Below are positions 24,133 through 31,346 of a stretch of DNA of 34,235 bases, in pieces. The number at the start of each line of letters is the position of its first letter. Position 1 is the first letter of the stretch. The notes beneath the pieces were generated by a model. That model saw only the letters and a list, made by a program, of their open reading frames with translations, searched no databases and had not been told where the DNA came from. The stretch comes from Meridianimarinicoccus zhengii (GTDB taxonomy: Bacteria > Pseudomonadota > Alphaproteobacteria > Rhodobacterales > Rhodobacteraceae), in the NCBI RefSeq assembly GCF_003254465.1, contig NZ_QDFI01000047.1:1-34235 (forward strand), read 5' to 3'. Made by a program: the position numbers and the translations under genes.

Positions 24133-25827
24133 TCACGCAACGCACTCCTCCAGCAGTTCGTCCACCATGTCCTGGCCCTTGCGGCGTTGCGCTGCGGCGA
24201 CCGCCCGGCCCTGGTAGAACGCGGCCGAACGTGGGTCCCGCTGGGCGTTGAGGGCGAGGGCGGCGTCCACGCCGTCGGGACCGAGCTGTCCCAGTTCCGT
24301 GTGCACGCGGCTGCGCGCGACATGCGCCCCGGTGCCCATATGTGCCCGCCAGACCTTTGAGGGATAACCGCGCGCCAGCATGCGGCCGCCCGCGCTGCGA
24401 AAGAGCGCGGTCTGCTCGTCCATGGCCCGCTGCCGCATGTCCGCCAGCCAGACCGGATCCATGCCGCGCAACACGAGCGCGTCCAGAAACGGGGTCAGCA
24501 CCCGGTGCAGCGGACCGCGCAGCGGCTCGTCCTCTTTTCTGGTCTCGATGTCGATCCGGTAGCGCGTGCCGTCGAACCGGACGTCTCGGCCCCAGAGGAG
24601 CTGCCCATCGCGCAGGCGGAGCGGCAGCAGGGTCCAGAGCGCGACGATGGCCGCCTCGTTCAGCAAGCGAATCTGCGTCGGACGGCGCGCTGCCGACGTG
24701 CTGTCCGCGAGGAGGCTGGCGGCAATGCCCCAGGTGGCGGACAGCCCTGGCAGCTCGTCGAGCTTGCCGAACTTCAGCGGCACGACGGTGCCGAGTTGCG
24801 TGCGCAGCCGGTTTTCATGGGCGCGCAGATCCGCGCGCAGCGCCGGATCGAGTCCGAGGGCGTCCGCGAACTGGCGCAACCGCATCGCGGCGGCGTGCCG
24901 TGTCGCCGGGCGATTGCCCTGGTCGCAGTATTTCGGGTCCGCGCGCGCCGCCGCATGCGCGGCGCGGGTCGCCTCGAACCGGCGCACACCTTCAACGGAA
25001 ATCTCGACAGCTTCCCCGGCCTGCCGCTGCACCATCGCGTATTCGCGCAACACATCTTCCATGCTGTCGAGCACGGAGGCCGCCGGAACCGCAACATGCA
25101 GGGGGACCGCGCCAAGACGCAACCTTCGCAGAAGGGCCTGCCAGTCTGCCGGCAGCCCGGCGGCGTCGAGCCGCCGCGTCGACCGGGCCCGCGGTTTGCG
25201 GTTGCGGCGGGATGGCTGCGCGGGGCTTTTCGCGGCGATCGCGCTGGCTAGAACCACGTGGACGGCCGGGTTGCCCGGCAGCAGACGGTCGAGCGCGGAC
25301 TTGAGACTGCGCAGGCGGCGGCTCGACGCCGTGCCAGCGGCGAAGGCAAGATAGTCCGCCTCGGTCGGCACAGTGATGCCACGCACTTCCGTGAAGGCGA
25401 GGAAGCGCGCGAGCACACGCAGGTCCTCGAGCGGCACGTCCTCGAACGCCGCCAGATCGCGGTACGGGGCCAGCAGGGCATCGTCGCGCAACTCCGCCCG
25501 GCTGCGGCGATCGCAGGCCCGCGTGCGCGGGCGCTTCGCGCGGATCGCGTCGCGGATGGTTTCGAGAACCGGTGTGCCCGCCGGCAGCAGCCGGTCGAAG
25601 GCCGTGCGCAGGTCGTCCAGCCTGCGGCTTGAGCGGTCCGCCGAGACGAAGGCCAGGAAATCCGCGACCGAGGGGATGCCCACGCCTCGGTTTTCCGCGA
25701 AGCGAAAGAACCGATCGAGCGTGCGCAACTCGCGCAGGCCGATCTCCGCAAGGCGCGGGGCGTCCCGGAACGGGGCGAACTGCGGCGCGGCGACGATCTC
25801 GGCACGGGTCCGTGTGTCGTAAGTCAT
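24133..25827 (-). CDS. Large tyrosine recombinase with duplicated N-terminal domain
   Basis: A 564-residue protein. The C-terminal catalytic domain has an Arg in LLPLRLRDGQLLWG (box I), a Lys in ETRKEDEPL, H502-VA-R505, and Y538 in AAFYQ. The 33-residue gap from box II Arg to Tyr equals that of the neighbouring recombinase. The third box II position (usually His/Trp) is not conserved. Residues 8-100 and 110-202 are a gap-free tandem repeat ('RAE...AP.RD', 'L.RF..F.E.RG', 'SSRRL..L..A.DRLLP'), probably doubled DNA-binding domains. It starts one base after the stop of the 619-residue recombinase, so they act as a pair. Overlapping minus-strand start context is ordinary (GGAG). Confidence 0.75.
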   Translation of the reverse strand: MTYDTRTRAEIVAAPQFAPFRDAPRLAEIGLRELRTLDRFFRFAENRGVGIPSVADFLAFVSADRSSRRLDDLRTAFDRLLPAGTPVLETIRDAIRAKRPRTRACDRRSRAELRDDALLAPYRDLAAFEDVPLEDLRVLARFLAFTEVRGITVPTEADYLAFAAGTASSRRLRSLKSALDRLLPGNPAVHVVLASAIAAKSPAQPSRRNRKPRARSTRRLDAAGLPADWQALLRRLRLGAVPLHVAVPAASVLDSMEDVLREYAMVQRQAGEAVEISVEGVRRFEATRAAHAAARADPKYCDQGNRPATRHAAAMRLRQFADALGLDPALRADLRAHENRLRTQLGTVVPLKFGKLDELPGLSATWGIAASLLADSTSAARRPTQIRLLNEAAIVALWTLLPLRLRDGQLLWGRDVRFDGTRYRIDIETRKEDEPLRGPLHRVLTPFLDALVLRGMDPVWLADMRQRAMDEQTALFRSAGGRMLARGYPSKVWRAHMGTGAHVARSRVHTELGQLGPDGVDAALALNAQRDPRSAAFYQGRAVAAAQRRKGQDMVDELLEECVA

Positions 25828-25828
25828 G

Positions 25829-27688
25829 TCACTCCTCCATGATGCCGACGAGCAGGTCCTGGCCGCGTTCGACGAGCTTGAGGGAATTCACAAAGCCATA
25901 GAATTGGCGCAGAGTGGCGGGTTTGTCGTCGATGCGCTTGGCGATCACGTCGACTTCGTGCGGATACTTGTCGAGCAGCAGCGATGTCTGCCCGTGCCGC
26001 ATCTGGTGCGGGGTCATCGGCAAATCGACGACCGTCCGCATCAGCCCGGCGAACATCGCGCCGAAGTAATCGGGGTTCAGTGGCGCCCAGGGGGTTGCAA
26101 CCGCCGGGAAGAGATAGGGGCTGGTATCCGCATTCGGAAACAGGGGCCGGATCGTGATCATGTACCAGCGAATGGTATCGTGACACCCGAACTTGTTGGC
26201 TTTGATCGGAAATCTGATCTCGGCCTTGTTTTTGGTGAGCTCTGCGGGGATCAGCACTTGTATCGGCTTGGTGCCTTCCGGTGGGATCCGGATCTGGGCG
26301 TCTTCGCCCAGGCAGGTCAGCGCCATGGCGTTGCCGACACGGATCGGTGCACCACCGATTTCGAGCGCCGCGAAGCAGGCGGACGTGCCGAGCATGCGCA
26401 CCTGCGCACGCTCGTGGCCCGTGAGGGCGCGCCCCTCCAGCGCGGCGAACTGCAGGATGGCCTCCGCCGCCTCCCGGAGCGTCCGGAAGGACAGGAGAAA
26501 CCGCTGGCGGACGGGCCGTTTGTTCAGCAGGGCCTCGCAGAACGCCTGGTTTTTCGGCGTCATGCATTTGTCCGCCTTGCGCCCTTTGCGGGCGACGGCG
26601 TTGTTGGCGAGGACCTGTGCGATCAACGTCGTGTCGATCCCCAGGTGTCCGCGCACTTGGTTGAGCGCCTTGAGATATTTGCGCGAGGTGCGGGGCGTCA
26701 GGCGCCCGTCCTTTTTGGACCGCGCGCTGCGCGCGAACATCTCGCGCGCGATGGCGCAGAGCGTCTCGTCGTCGGCGAGCACGTGGGTCAGGTCGGTGCT
26801 TGCGGGGTCGATCGCGCCGATGTCGAGGCCGATCCGCAATGCGGTGCGAAACGCCGCGCGCATGACATGCGCGTGGCCGACGTGATCGGCCATGAAGACC
26901 TCGTCCACGGGGTCCCAGCGGGACTTCGTCGCCGCATCGATCCACGGCAGGAACTGGTCCTCCCATTTGGGATCGAGCGGCGCCAGGACCGGCGTGCGGT
27001 GCGGTGCGGAAAATCCGATCGGACGGGGCGGAAGCAGGGGCAGGAGCTGCGGGAATGCGCGCAGCTTGTCCAGGCTCCGGAGCGCGCGATAGTTCGCGCC
27101 GCGCTTGTTGCCGCGGAAATCGGCATCGATCTGCCGTGCGGCTGAACAGGTCAGATCGCGCGGTTGCCAGCCGTAAGACCGGGCCACGAGCGCGAAAGTC
27201 TTGAGGGCTGCAAGCTTCATCGGGTGCCACACAACCCTGGTTCCGATCTTTCCTTTGGTCAGTGGTTCGACTGCGGCAAACAGCCGGGTCCAGTCATCCT
27301 GCTGTGCCCGCAGCGCGGCCTGCGCCGCGTGCAGGCCCAGAAATTCACGCAGCGGCGCCTGCAGCCGTCGCCGGAAGGTCTGGTAAGCCGCGTTGGTCGG
27401 CCAATGCGCGGGGTCGAAACCTGTCAGCGTGAACCGGTCCTCCACGAGCGCCAGATCGGCGGTGATCCCGGTCAATGGCGTGTTGAGAATCCGTCCAACC
27501 TCTGTGATCGCGCCGAGGTAGCGTGTCCTGACCGAGGTCGACAGGTTGGTGCGCGCCGAGACATGGGCGTGCAGGTCCGCGAGGGTTGGCTGGCTGGCCG
27601 TCGTCGCGCTGACCGCGGACGCGGTGGCAAGGCCGTGAACAGGAGTAGCGGGAACGCGCGGGGCCGGGCGGCCGGTGAGATCGAGCAT
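25829..27688 (-). CDS. Large tyrosine recombinase/integrase
   Basis: A 619-residue site-specific recombinase. The catalytic set is visible: Arg in GGAPIRVGNAMAL, Lys in ELTKNKAEIRF, H561-QM-R564-H565 in TPHQMRHGQ, and nucleophile Y597 in LRQFYGF. It is long for an integrase; the first about 400 residues are helical DNA-binding regions, with LSTSVRTRYLGAITEVGRIL as a likely core-binding segment. I chose the ATG at 27688 (MLDLTGRPAP), since the region upstream holds repeats rather than protein-like sequence. It is followed at once by the 564-residue recombinase and preceded by an AlpA-like gene on the same strand. Paired large recombinases plus a small DNA-binding protein recall Tn554 (TnpA/TnpB/TnpC) and recombinase-in-trio elements, but the order differs. 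Confidence 0.83.
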   Translation of the reverse strand: MLDLTGRPAPRVPATPVHGLATASAVSATTASQPTLADLHAHVSARTNLSTSVRTRYLGAITEVGRILNTPLTGITADLALVEDRFTLTGFDPAHWPTNAAYQTFRRRLQAPLREFLGLHAAQAALRAQQDDWTRLFAAVEPLTKGKIGTRVVWHPMKLAALKTFALVARSYGWQPRDLTCSAARQIDADFRGNKRGANYRALRSLDKLRAFPQLLPLLPPRPIGFSAPHRTPVLAPLDPKWEDQFLPWIDAATKSRWDPVDEVFMADHVGHAHVMRAAFRTALRIGLDIGAIDPASTDLTHVLADDETLCAIAREMFARSARSKKDGRLTPRTSRKYLKALNQVRGHLGIDTTLIAQVLANNAVARKGRKADKCMTPKNQAFCEALLNKRPVRQRFLLSFRTLREAAEAILQFAALEGRALTGHERAQVRMLGTSACFAALEIGGAPIRVGNAMALTCLGEDAQIRIPPEGTKPIQVLIPAELTKNKAEIRFPIKANKFGCHDTIRWYMITIRPLFPNADTSPYLFPAVATPWAPLNPDYFGAMFAGLMRTVVDLPMTPHQMRHGQTSLLLDKYPHEVDVIAKRIDDKPATLRQFYGFVNSLKLVERGQDLLVGIMEE

Positions 27689-27746
27689 GGTCGTGTCCTT
27701 TGGTGTTGTGTTGTTGTGCCTGGATCGGAAGGAGAGGGGGGGCTGG

Positions 27747-27784
27747 GTCGCCAAAGCGGGCTTGCGGTCACCAAAGCGCGCTTG
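27747..27784 (-). repeat. Direct repeat pair A, 20-bp period
   Basis: GTCGCCAAAGCGGGCTTG (27747-27764) and GTCACCAAAGCGCGCTTG (27767-27784) match at 16 of 18 positions with a 20-bp period. They lie 60 to 96 bases upstream of the 619-residue recombinase start. Two helical turns of spacing suits side-by-side protein binding. Confidence 0.75.
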
Positions 27785-27837
27785 GGACACAGACCCCCCC
27801 GAGGTTCCCACCTGTGAAACCGTCAGGGTGTCCGTGT

Positions 27838-27874
27838 CCCGGTCGCTTGGCCGCGGGCCCGGTCGTCTGGCCGC
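27838..27874 (-). repeat. Direct repeat pair B, 20-bp period
   Basis: CCCGGTCGCTTGGCCGC (27838-27854) and CCCGGTCGTCTGGCCGC (27858-27874) match at 15 of 17 positions, again with a 20-bp period. With pair A they fill the 228-base gap between the AlpA-like gene and the recombinase, a likely control or recombination region. Confidence 0.7.
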
Positions 27875-27916
27875 AAAACGCCGTGTCCCGGGTGCAGATT
27901 GGCATCGCGGCGGCTG

Positions 27917-28360
27917 TCATGTCGGGGATGTCAGGGCCCCGAAGGGCGGCGCGACCCTCGCGTAGATGGGCAGGGCGCGGCGCTCGTGCCAGGCCAGCAC
28001 CTCGGCCCGGCGCCAGCGTTTCATGCGCGCATTTTCGCGGCCATTGGACAGGTCGATGACGGCTGGAAAGGGCGGCATGCCGGCGGGCAGCTTCCCCTTT
28101 TCCCAGCGGTACACAATCGAGGGATCAGCGACGCCGATCAGCTCTGCGACCTTTTTTGCGGTGAGCAGCGGTGCCGTCAGTTCGGCCCAATGCGCCGGGT
28201 CTTGCTTGCCATCGAGGCCGAGGGCGCGCAGGATCACCGGCCAGCGCGTGGTGCCACCAACCAGGCGGATGTCGAGCGCGCGCAGGACGCGCCCCAGACC
28301 TCGGTCCGTGACATCGAAAAAGACGTCGAGGTCTTTGCGGGTGAGGGGTGTGTCCAGCAT
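27917..28360 (-). CDS. AlpA/excisionase-like DNA-binding protein
   Basis: A 147-residue protein. The C-terminal half reads LLTAKKVAELIGVADPSIVY, RWEKGKLPAGMPPFPAVIDL and MKRWRRAEVLAWHERR, the pattern of AlpA/excisionase-type winged helix proteins: a helix-turn-helix, a 'P' turn and a closing 'W---E-LAW' helix. The N-terminal half (TRKDLDVFFDVTDRGLGRVL) may be a second, related DNA-binding unit. The ATG at 28360 lacks a clear ribosome-binding site. It lies directly upstream of the repeat region and the two recombinases on the same strand, so it may be their regulator or directionality factor. Confidence 0.65.
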   Translation of the reverse strand: MLDTPLTRKDLDVFFDVTDRGLGRVLRALDIRLVGGTTRWPVILRALGLDGKQDPAHWAELTAPLLTAKKVAELIGVADPSIVYRWEKGKLPAGMPPFPAVIDLSNGRENARMKRWRRAEVLAWHERRALPIYARVAPPFGALTSPT

Positions 28361-28480
28361 GGCGAGGCGGAATTAGTCCCCGCGCACTGCATCAAAAAAC
28401 GGTGCTGTTCTGTCGTCGGACCCATGCAGCTGCACCGGAGCACACAAGGGCAGACCGGCAGCGGCGCGCAGCGCCAGAAC

Positions 28481-28508
28481 CCCGCCCGCTGCGCCTGCAG
28501 CGGGCGGG
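28481..28508 (-). terminator. Strong stem-loop terminator
   Basis: CCCGCCCGCTGC (28481-28492) and GCAGCGGGCGGG (28497-28508) make a perfect 12-bp stem with the 4-base loop GCCT. It begins 7 bases past the stop of the minus-strand gene at 28516. No long T-run follows, but the stem is very stable. Confidence 0.7.
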
Positions 28509-28515
28509 GGCGTGA

Positions 28516-28809
28516 TCAGGCCTCGCGTAGAGCCGCCTCCAGAGCCGCCTCAACCGTTGTGAAATGCGCCGCCACGAGGGCAAGCGCGTCGTCCGCGCGC
28601 GCCGTGCTGTCCGTGTCGACGAATTCCGCATGCAGGATGTCGACAGGCAGGTGGGGCAGCACTTTCTCGACGTCGAGCCGGACCGTGCGGTCGGCGCCGT
28701 TCGGCCCGGTCACGCTCAGGTCTGCGACATAGCCCCAGTCATGGCACGTCACGCGCGCGATGCTGCCGATGGTGTAAGTGTCCAGCGCGGACTGGTGTAA
28801 GCTGTACAT
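28516..28809 (-). CDS. Hypothetical small protein
   Basis: A 97-residue protein starting MYSLHQSALDTYTIGSIARV behind AGAGGAGACC, which fixes the ATG at 28809. The first half is beta-rich (VTCHDWGYVADLSVTGPNGA), and the second is helical and acidic (ADDALALVAAHFTTVEAALE). I recognise no family. It stands alone: a strong terminator follows the stop and a divergent gap precedes it. Confidence 0.65.
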   Translation of the reverse strand: MYSLHQSALDTYTIGSIARVTCHDWGYVADLSVTGPNGADRTVRLDVEKVLPHLPVDILHAEFVDTDSTARADDALALVAAHFTTVEAALEAALREA

Positions 28810-29284
28810 GTTGGTCTCCTCTGTTTGACCGACGGGCACCGAACTGCGCCCACACGAGACATTGTCTCTTTGCCGGATGCGCAAAAACGGACAGGCAACT
28901 TTTTTTCGGGTCCGCCCGCAGTTGCCGGGGCGGAAGTGGATCGAGGGGCGCTGCGCGAGCGATGCCTGGGCAGGCCGGGTGGCTCTGCGGCTCGCCTCAT
29001 CCCCCTTCGGGACGCAGCCGGTCGACATGAGCACGGTCATGGACCTCGACGTCTCGCTGGCGCGCCCTGCAGTTGTCTTTACAAGAGCGTGCGGGGGCGA
29101 CCGTCTGCGCAGCTCGGCGGAAACTTCGCGTTCATAGAGACGCGAAAGCAATGGCTTGAAGGCGAATCTGGAGCTAGAGGCCAAAGGCCCACGTTTTTTC
29201 CTTTCCGGCGCCGTGCGACCCCACCCACCTGTCCGGCAGGGCAGCGCAGATGCTGCCTGGCGTACACATGGAAAGGAAAGACAC
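28810..29284. other. Divergent promoter region without a gene
   Basis: 475 bases between divergent small genes. Open frames through it are out of character with coding sequence. An AT-rich patch with a T8 run (CAACTTTTTTTTCGGG near 28900) is the only notable element and may belong to a promoter. Confidence 0.4.
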
Positions 29285-29596
29285 GTGCGAAAAGTCATCG
29301 ACGGCCGCCGCTACGACACGGAAACCGCAATCGAGGTCGGGGAAAGCAACCACGGCCGCCCCGGGGATTGGGAGTTCACCAGCGAGACACTGTACCGGAC
29401 CCGGCGCGGCGCCTGGTTCCTGCATGGCGCGGGTGGCCCGTTGTCGTCCTACGGCGAGCGGTGCGGCAGCAACGAGTGGTCGGGTTCGGAAAGACTTGTT
29501 CCTTTGACCGAAGACGAGGCGTTTGAGTGGGCGCAGCACGCGCTCGACGGCGAAACCGTCGAAGCGTTCTTCGGCGCCCATGTTATTGACGCCTGA
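29285..29596 (+). CDS. Conserved accessory-genome protein of unknown function
   Basis: A 103-residue protein: RYDTETAIEVGESN, then ETLYRTRRGAWFLHGAGGPL, then LVPLTEDEAFEWAQHALDGE. I recognise this pattern (tyrosine-rich start, 'ETLYRT--G-FFLHGEGG', 'PLT--EA-EWAE') from small proteins found on many plasmids and conjugative elements, without a known function. The GTG at 29285 has AAAGGAAAG just upstream. It stands alone and ends before a hairpin. No catalytic motif is evident. Confidence 0.72.
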   Translation: MRKVIDGRRYDTETAIEVGESNHGRPGDWEFTSETLYRTRRGAWFLHGAGGPLSSYGERCGSNEWSGSERLVPLTEDEAFEWAQHALDGETVEAFFGAHVIDA

Positions 29597-29612
29597 GTGA
29601 TGCGATCGCAGG

Positions 29613-29641
29613 GGCCCGCGCCTCTCTCCCGGGTGCGGGCC
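29613..29641 (+). terminator. Possible terminator after the 29285-29596 gene
   Basis: GGCCCGC (29613-29619) pairs with GCGGGCC (29635-29641), and an inner GCC/GGG extension is possible. It lies 17 bases after the stop; no T-run. Confidence 0.4.
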
Positions 29642-29680
29642 ACTGACAAGCGGGGTTCTGTCTCCGCAGCAGTCTTGAAA

Positions 29681-29702
29681 CGGCCCGCTGAGATGCGGGC
29701 CG
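29681..29702 (-). terminator. Terminator of the 30695-29755 operon
   Basis: CGGCCCGC (29681-29688) and GCGGGCCG (29695-29702) form an 8-bp stem with a 6-base loop. On the minus strand it follows the stop at 29755 by 53 bases and is followed by TTTCAAG. Confidence 0.55.
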
Positions 29703-29754
29703 CCTGGCGTGGTGGATCCTGTGTCGGGTTCCTGACCGCCCGCCGTTCTGGATG

Positions 29755-30174
29755 TCAGAACAGACCTCTGACCGCCTCGGCCTGCTTCGCGTCCTCGACG
29801 CGCTCCAGCGCGCTGATCAGGGCGCGCAGGCAGGCTGCGGCCTCGGCGAGCGCGTTTGCATCGTCCGTCCTGTATTCCTCGTCCCAGGTTGTGCCGGTGT
29901 CCGGGTCGCAATGCACCGCGGTGTGAGTGCCCGCGGCGACCGCGGCGTCGAGCTGGCTGAGAAACGCATCGAGGTCGCGCAGGAATTCGGGTGCGAACAT
30001 CTGCTCCGGGACACAACGGCGCGCGAGCGCGGTGGAAAAGGGGCGCCGCGTGTGCGCGAGCAGCGGCAGCAGATCGTGCTCGAGCAGTTTGCGCGCGGCG
30101 CGGGCCTGGCCGAGGGCCGAGAAGAGCAACTCGGTGATCGGGTCTTCGAAACGGATGTCGGGTGCGTGGGTCAT
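29755..30174 (-). CDS. Helical partner protein (module member B, copy 2)
   Basis: A 139-residue, mainly helical acidic protein: ITELLFSALGQARAARKLLE, FAPEFLRDLDAFLSQLDAAV, ANALAEAAACLRALISALER. I recognise no named family. The ATG at 30174 overlaps the stop of the PemK-like gene (ATGA), so they are cotranslated. By eye it aligns along its length with the broken frame at 21091-21536, which also follows a PemK-like gene. The repeated pairing suggests the two proteins work together, for example as toxin and antitoxin or as a two-subunit factor. Confidence 0.65.
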   Translation of the reverse strand: MTHAPDIRFEDPITELLFSALGQARAARKLLEHDLLPLLAHTRRPFSTALARRCVPEQMFAPEFLRDLDAFLSQLDAAVAAGTHTAVHCDPDTGTTWDEEYRTDDANALAEAAACLRALISALERVEDAKQAEAVRGLF

Positions 30175-30695
30175 TGGGGACGTCCTACATGTTGGGAATG
30201 GGTCGGCGTAACCGGCCCGGGCCGCAGCGTGCGGCGCGGTCGTGTCTGTCGGTTCGGTCGGTCGGAGCGGGCGGCTGTGCCAAGAATGGCGCGGAGCACG
30301 TCAAGCAGCGTCCGGCGGTCCTCAAGGGCGAGCCGCCCGAGGACGGGCGTTCCGGTTTCCGCGCGCGGGCGAAACAGGGGGCTGGTAAGCGGTACAAGCA
30401 CGCGCCGCGCGCACACGAAGCGCGTGGGCCGGCGCAGCCCGGCTGCTGCCATGGCGCGAGGGGTCTCGATTGCGACATCATGGCCGCGGTTGGCGAGCGT
30501 ATCGGCTGATGTGCCGTAGGCGACCAGCGCGTGCGGCACGCCCGCGTGGTTGGACACGGACAGCACGAGGCAGGGCCGAATTTTACCAGTGCAGCGCGCG
30601 CGCCGCTCGGCCGGAGGAAATTTGAAACTCACGACGTGGCCCGCGCATAGCTGCGCTTGCCAGTCCGCCGAGGAGGGCTGGATGGAGGAGAGCAT
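30171..30695 (-). CDS. PemK/MazF-like protein (module member A, copy 2)
   Basis: A 174-residue protein. AGHVVSFKFPPAE, KIRPCLVLSV, ALVAYGTSAD and TRFVCARRVLVPL follow the order of the PemK/MazF-like fold ('GDVV-V-FP', 'RP-LVLS'). The last about 40 residues are basic and Pro-rich, perhaps nucleic-acid binding. The ATG at 30695 has GGAG seven bases upstream; the ATG at 30728 would add 11 residues. It heads an operon with the partner gene at 29755-30174. MazF-type members cut RNA, but catalytic residues cannot be asserted here and it is larger than a typical toxin. Confidence 0.6.
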   Translation of the reverse strand: MLSSIQPSSADWQAQLCAGHVVSFKFPPAERRARCTGKIRPCLVLSVSNHAGVPHALVAYGTSADTLANRGHDVAIETPRAMAAAGLRRPTRFVCARRVLVPLTSPLFRPRAETGTPVLGRLALEDRRTLLDVLRAILGTAARSDRPNRQTRPRRTLRPGPVTPTHSQHVGRPQ

Positions 30696-30730
30696 GGAGA
30701 ACTCCGCTTCTGGAAAGTTGGGAAACACGA

Positions 30731-30796
30731 CCGGCCTGCGCCCCTGCCCCGCGCGCGTGTCTCGTGACGCGCGCGCGGGGCAGGGGCGCAGGCCGG
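30731..30796 (-). terminator. Very long GC-rich stem-loop between two minus-strand genes
   Basis: Arms 30731-30758 and 30767-30796 are complementary over at least 26 bp, from CCGGCCTGCG at the left edge to CGCAGGCCGG at the right, with a two-base difference near the loop. The structure lies 33 bases after the stop of the gene at 30829 and just before the start of the gene at 30695. It probably isolates the two transcription units. It is far longer than a usual terminator stem. Confidence 0.75.
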
Positions 30797-30828
30797 TGCG
30801 GTGAGGGTGGAGTGGCCGCCGGGGCGGC

Positions 30829-31305
30829 TCAGCCTTTCCGGCGGCGCCGGGCGCGACGTGTCCGCCAGTCCGCCATGTGGGCTGCGCGCAGCGCCCGGTG
30901 GCGGGCCTGCGCGATCTCCAGCGCCGTCAGCGCCTCTCCGTAGAGCCGCCCCACCACGGGCGTGCCCTCGAAGGGGTCCGTCAGAAATCCGGGATGGGCG
31001 GTGTCGAACCGATCGGCACGTTCCGGACGCAGCCAGAGCGCGTCCGGGTCCACCGCGACGGTCGGAGCCAGCGCAGCGGGATCGATGAAGATATCGCCGG
31101 TGTCGGGGGCCTGCTCAGCTGCGGGCACAGCAGGCACGAGCTCGAGAAATACCGCGCCGTGGTGGCTGTCGATTTCCGTGCCCGCGCAGAACCGCACCGT
31201 GCGGCGCGTGTAGTCGAGCAGATCGGGGAAACGGCAGCGCACGAGATCGCCAAAGGCGACGCTGCTGGTCCATGCCGGGTTGAGGGTCGTAAATGCATCG
31301 AGCAT
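30829..31305 (-). CDS. PemK-like protein (solo, third family member)
   Basis: A 158-residue protein. VAFGDLVRCRFPDLLDYTRR, FLELVPAVPA, LWLRPERADRFDT and GTPVVGRLYGEAL follow the same order as the protein at 30171-30695, including a shared 'TPV-GRL' near the C-terminus. The tail (RTRRARRRRKG) is strongly basic. The ATG at 31305 is fixed by AAGGAGCC. No partner of the B type follows; a long stem-loop ends the unit. Family membership is judged by eye and is uncertain. Confidence 0.55.
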   Translation of the reverse strand: MLDAFTTLNPAWTSSVAFGDLVRCRFPDLLDYTRRTVRFCAGTEIDSHHGAVFLELVPAVPAAEQAPDTGDIFIDPAALAPTVAVDPDALWLRPERADRFDTAHPGFLTDPFEGTPVVGRLYGEALTALEIAQARHRALRAAHMADWRTRRARRRRKG

Positions 31306-31346
31306 GTTGAGGCTCCTTGGATCGAGGGACACGACCCGCGCTTTCG

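Noticed and set aside
24342-25354. Long plus-strand open frames opposite the 564-residue recombinase
   Set aside because: Low-complexity Arg/Ala/Pro sequence without ribosome-binding sites; the minus-strand recombinase motifs explain the region.
25826-27145. 439-codon plus-strand open frame opposite the 619-residue recombinase
   Set aside because: It is antisense to a protein with a full tyrosine-recombinase catalytic set and shows no family features.
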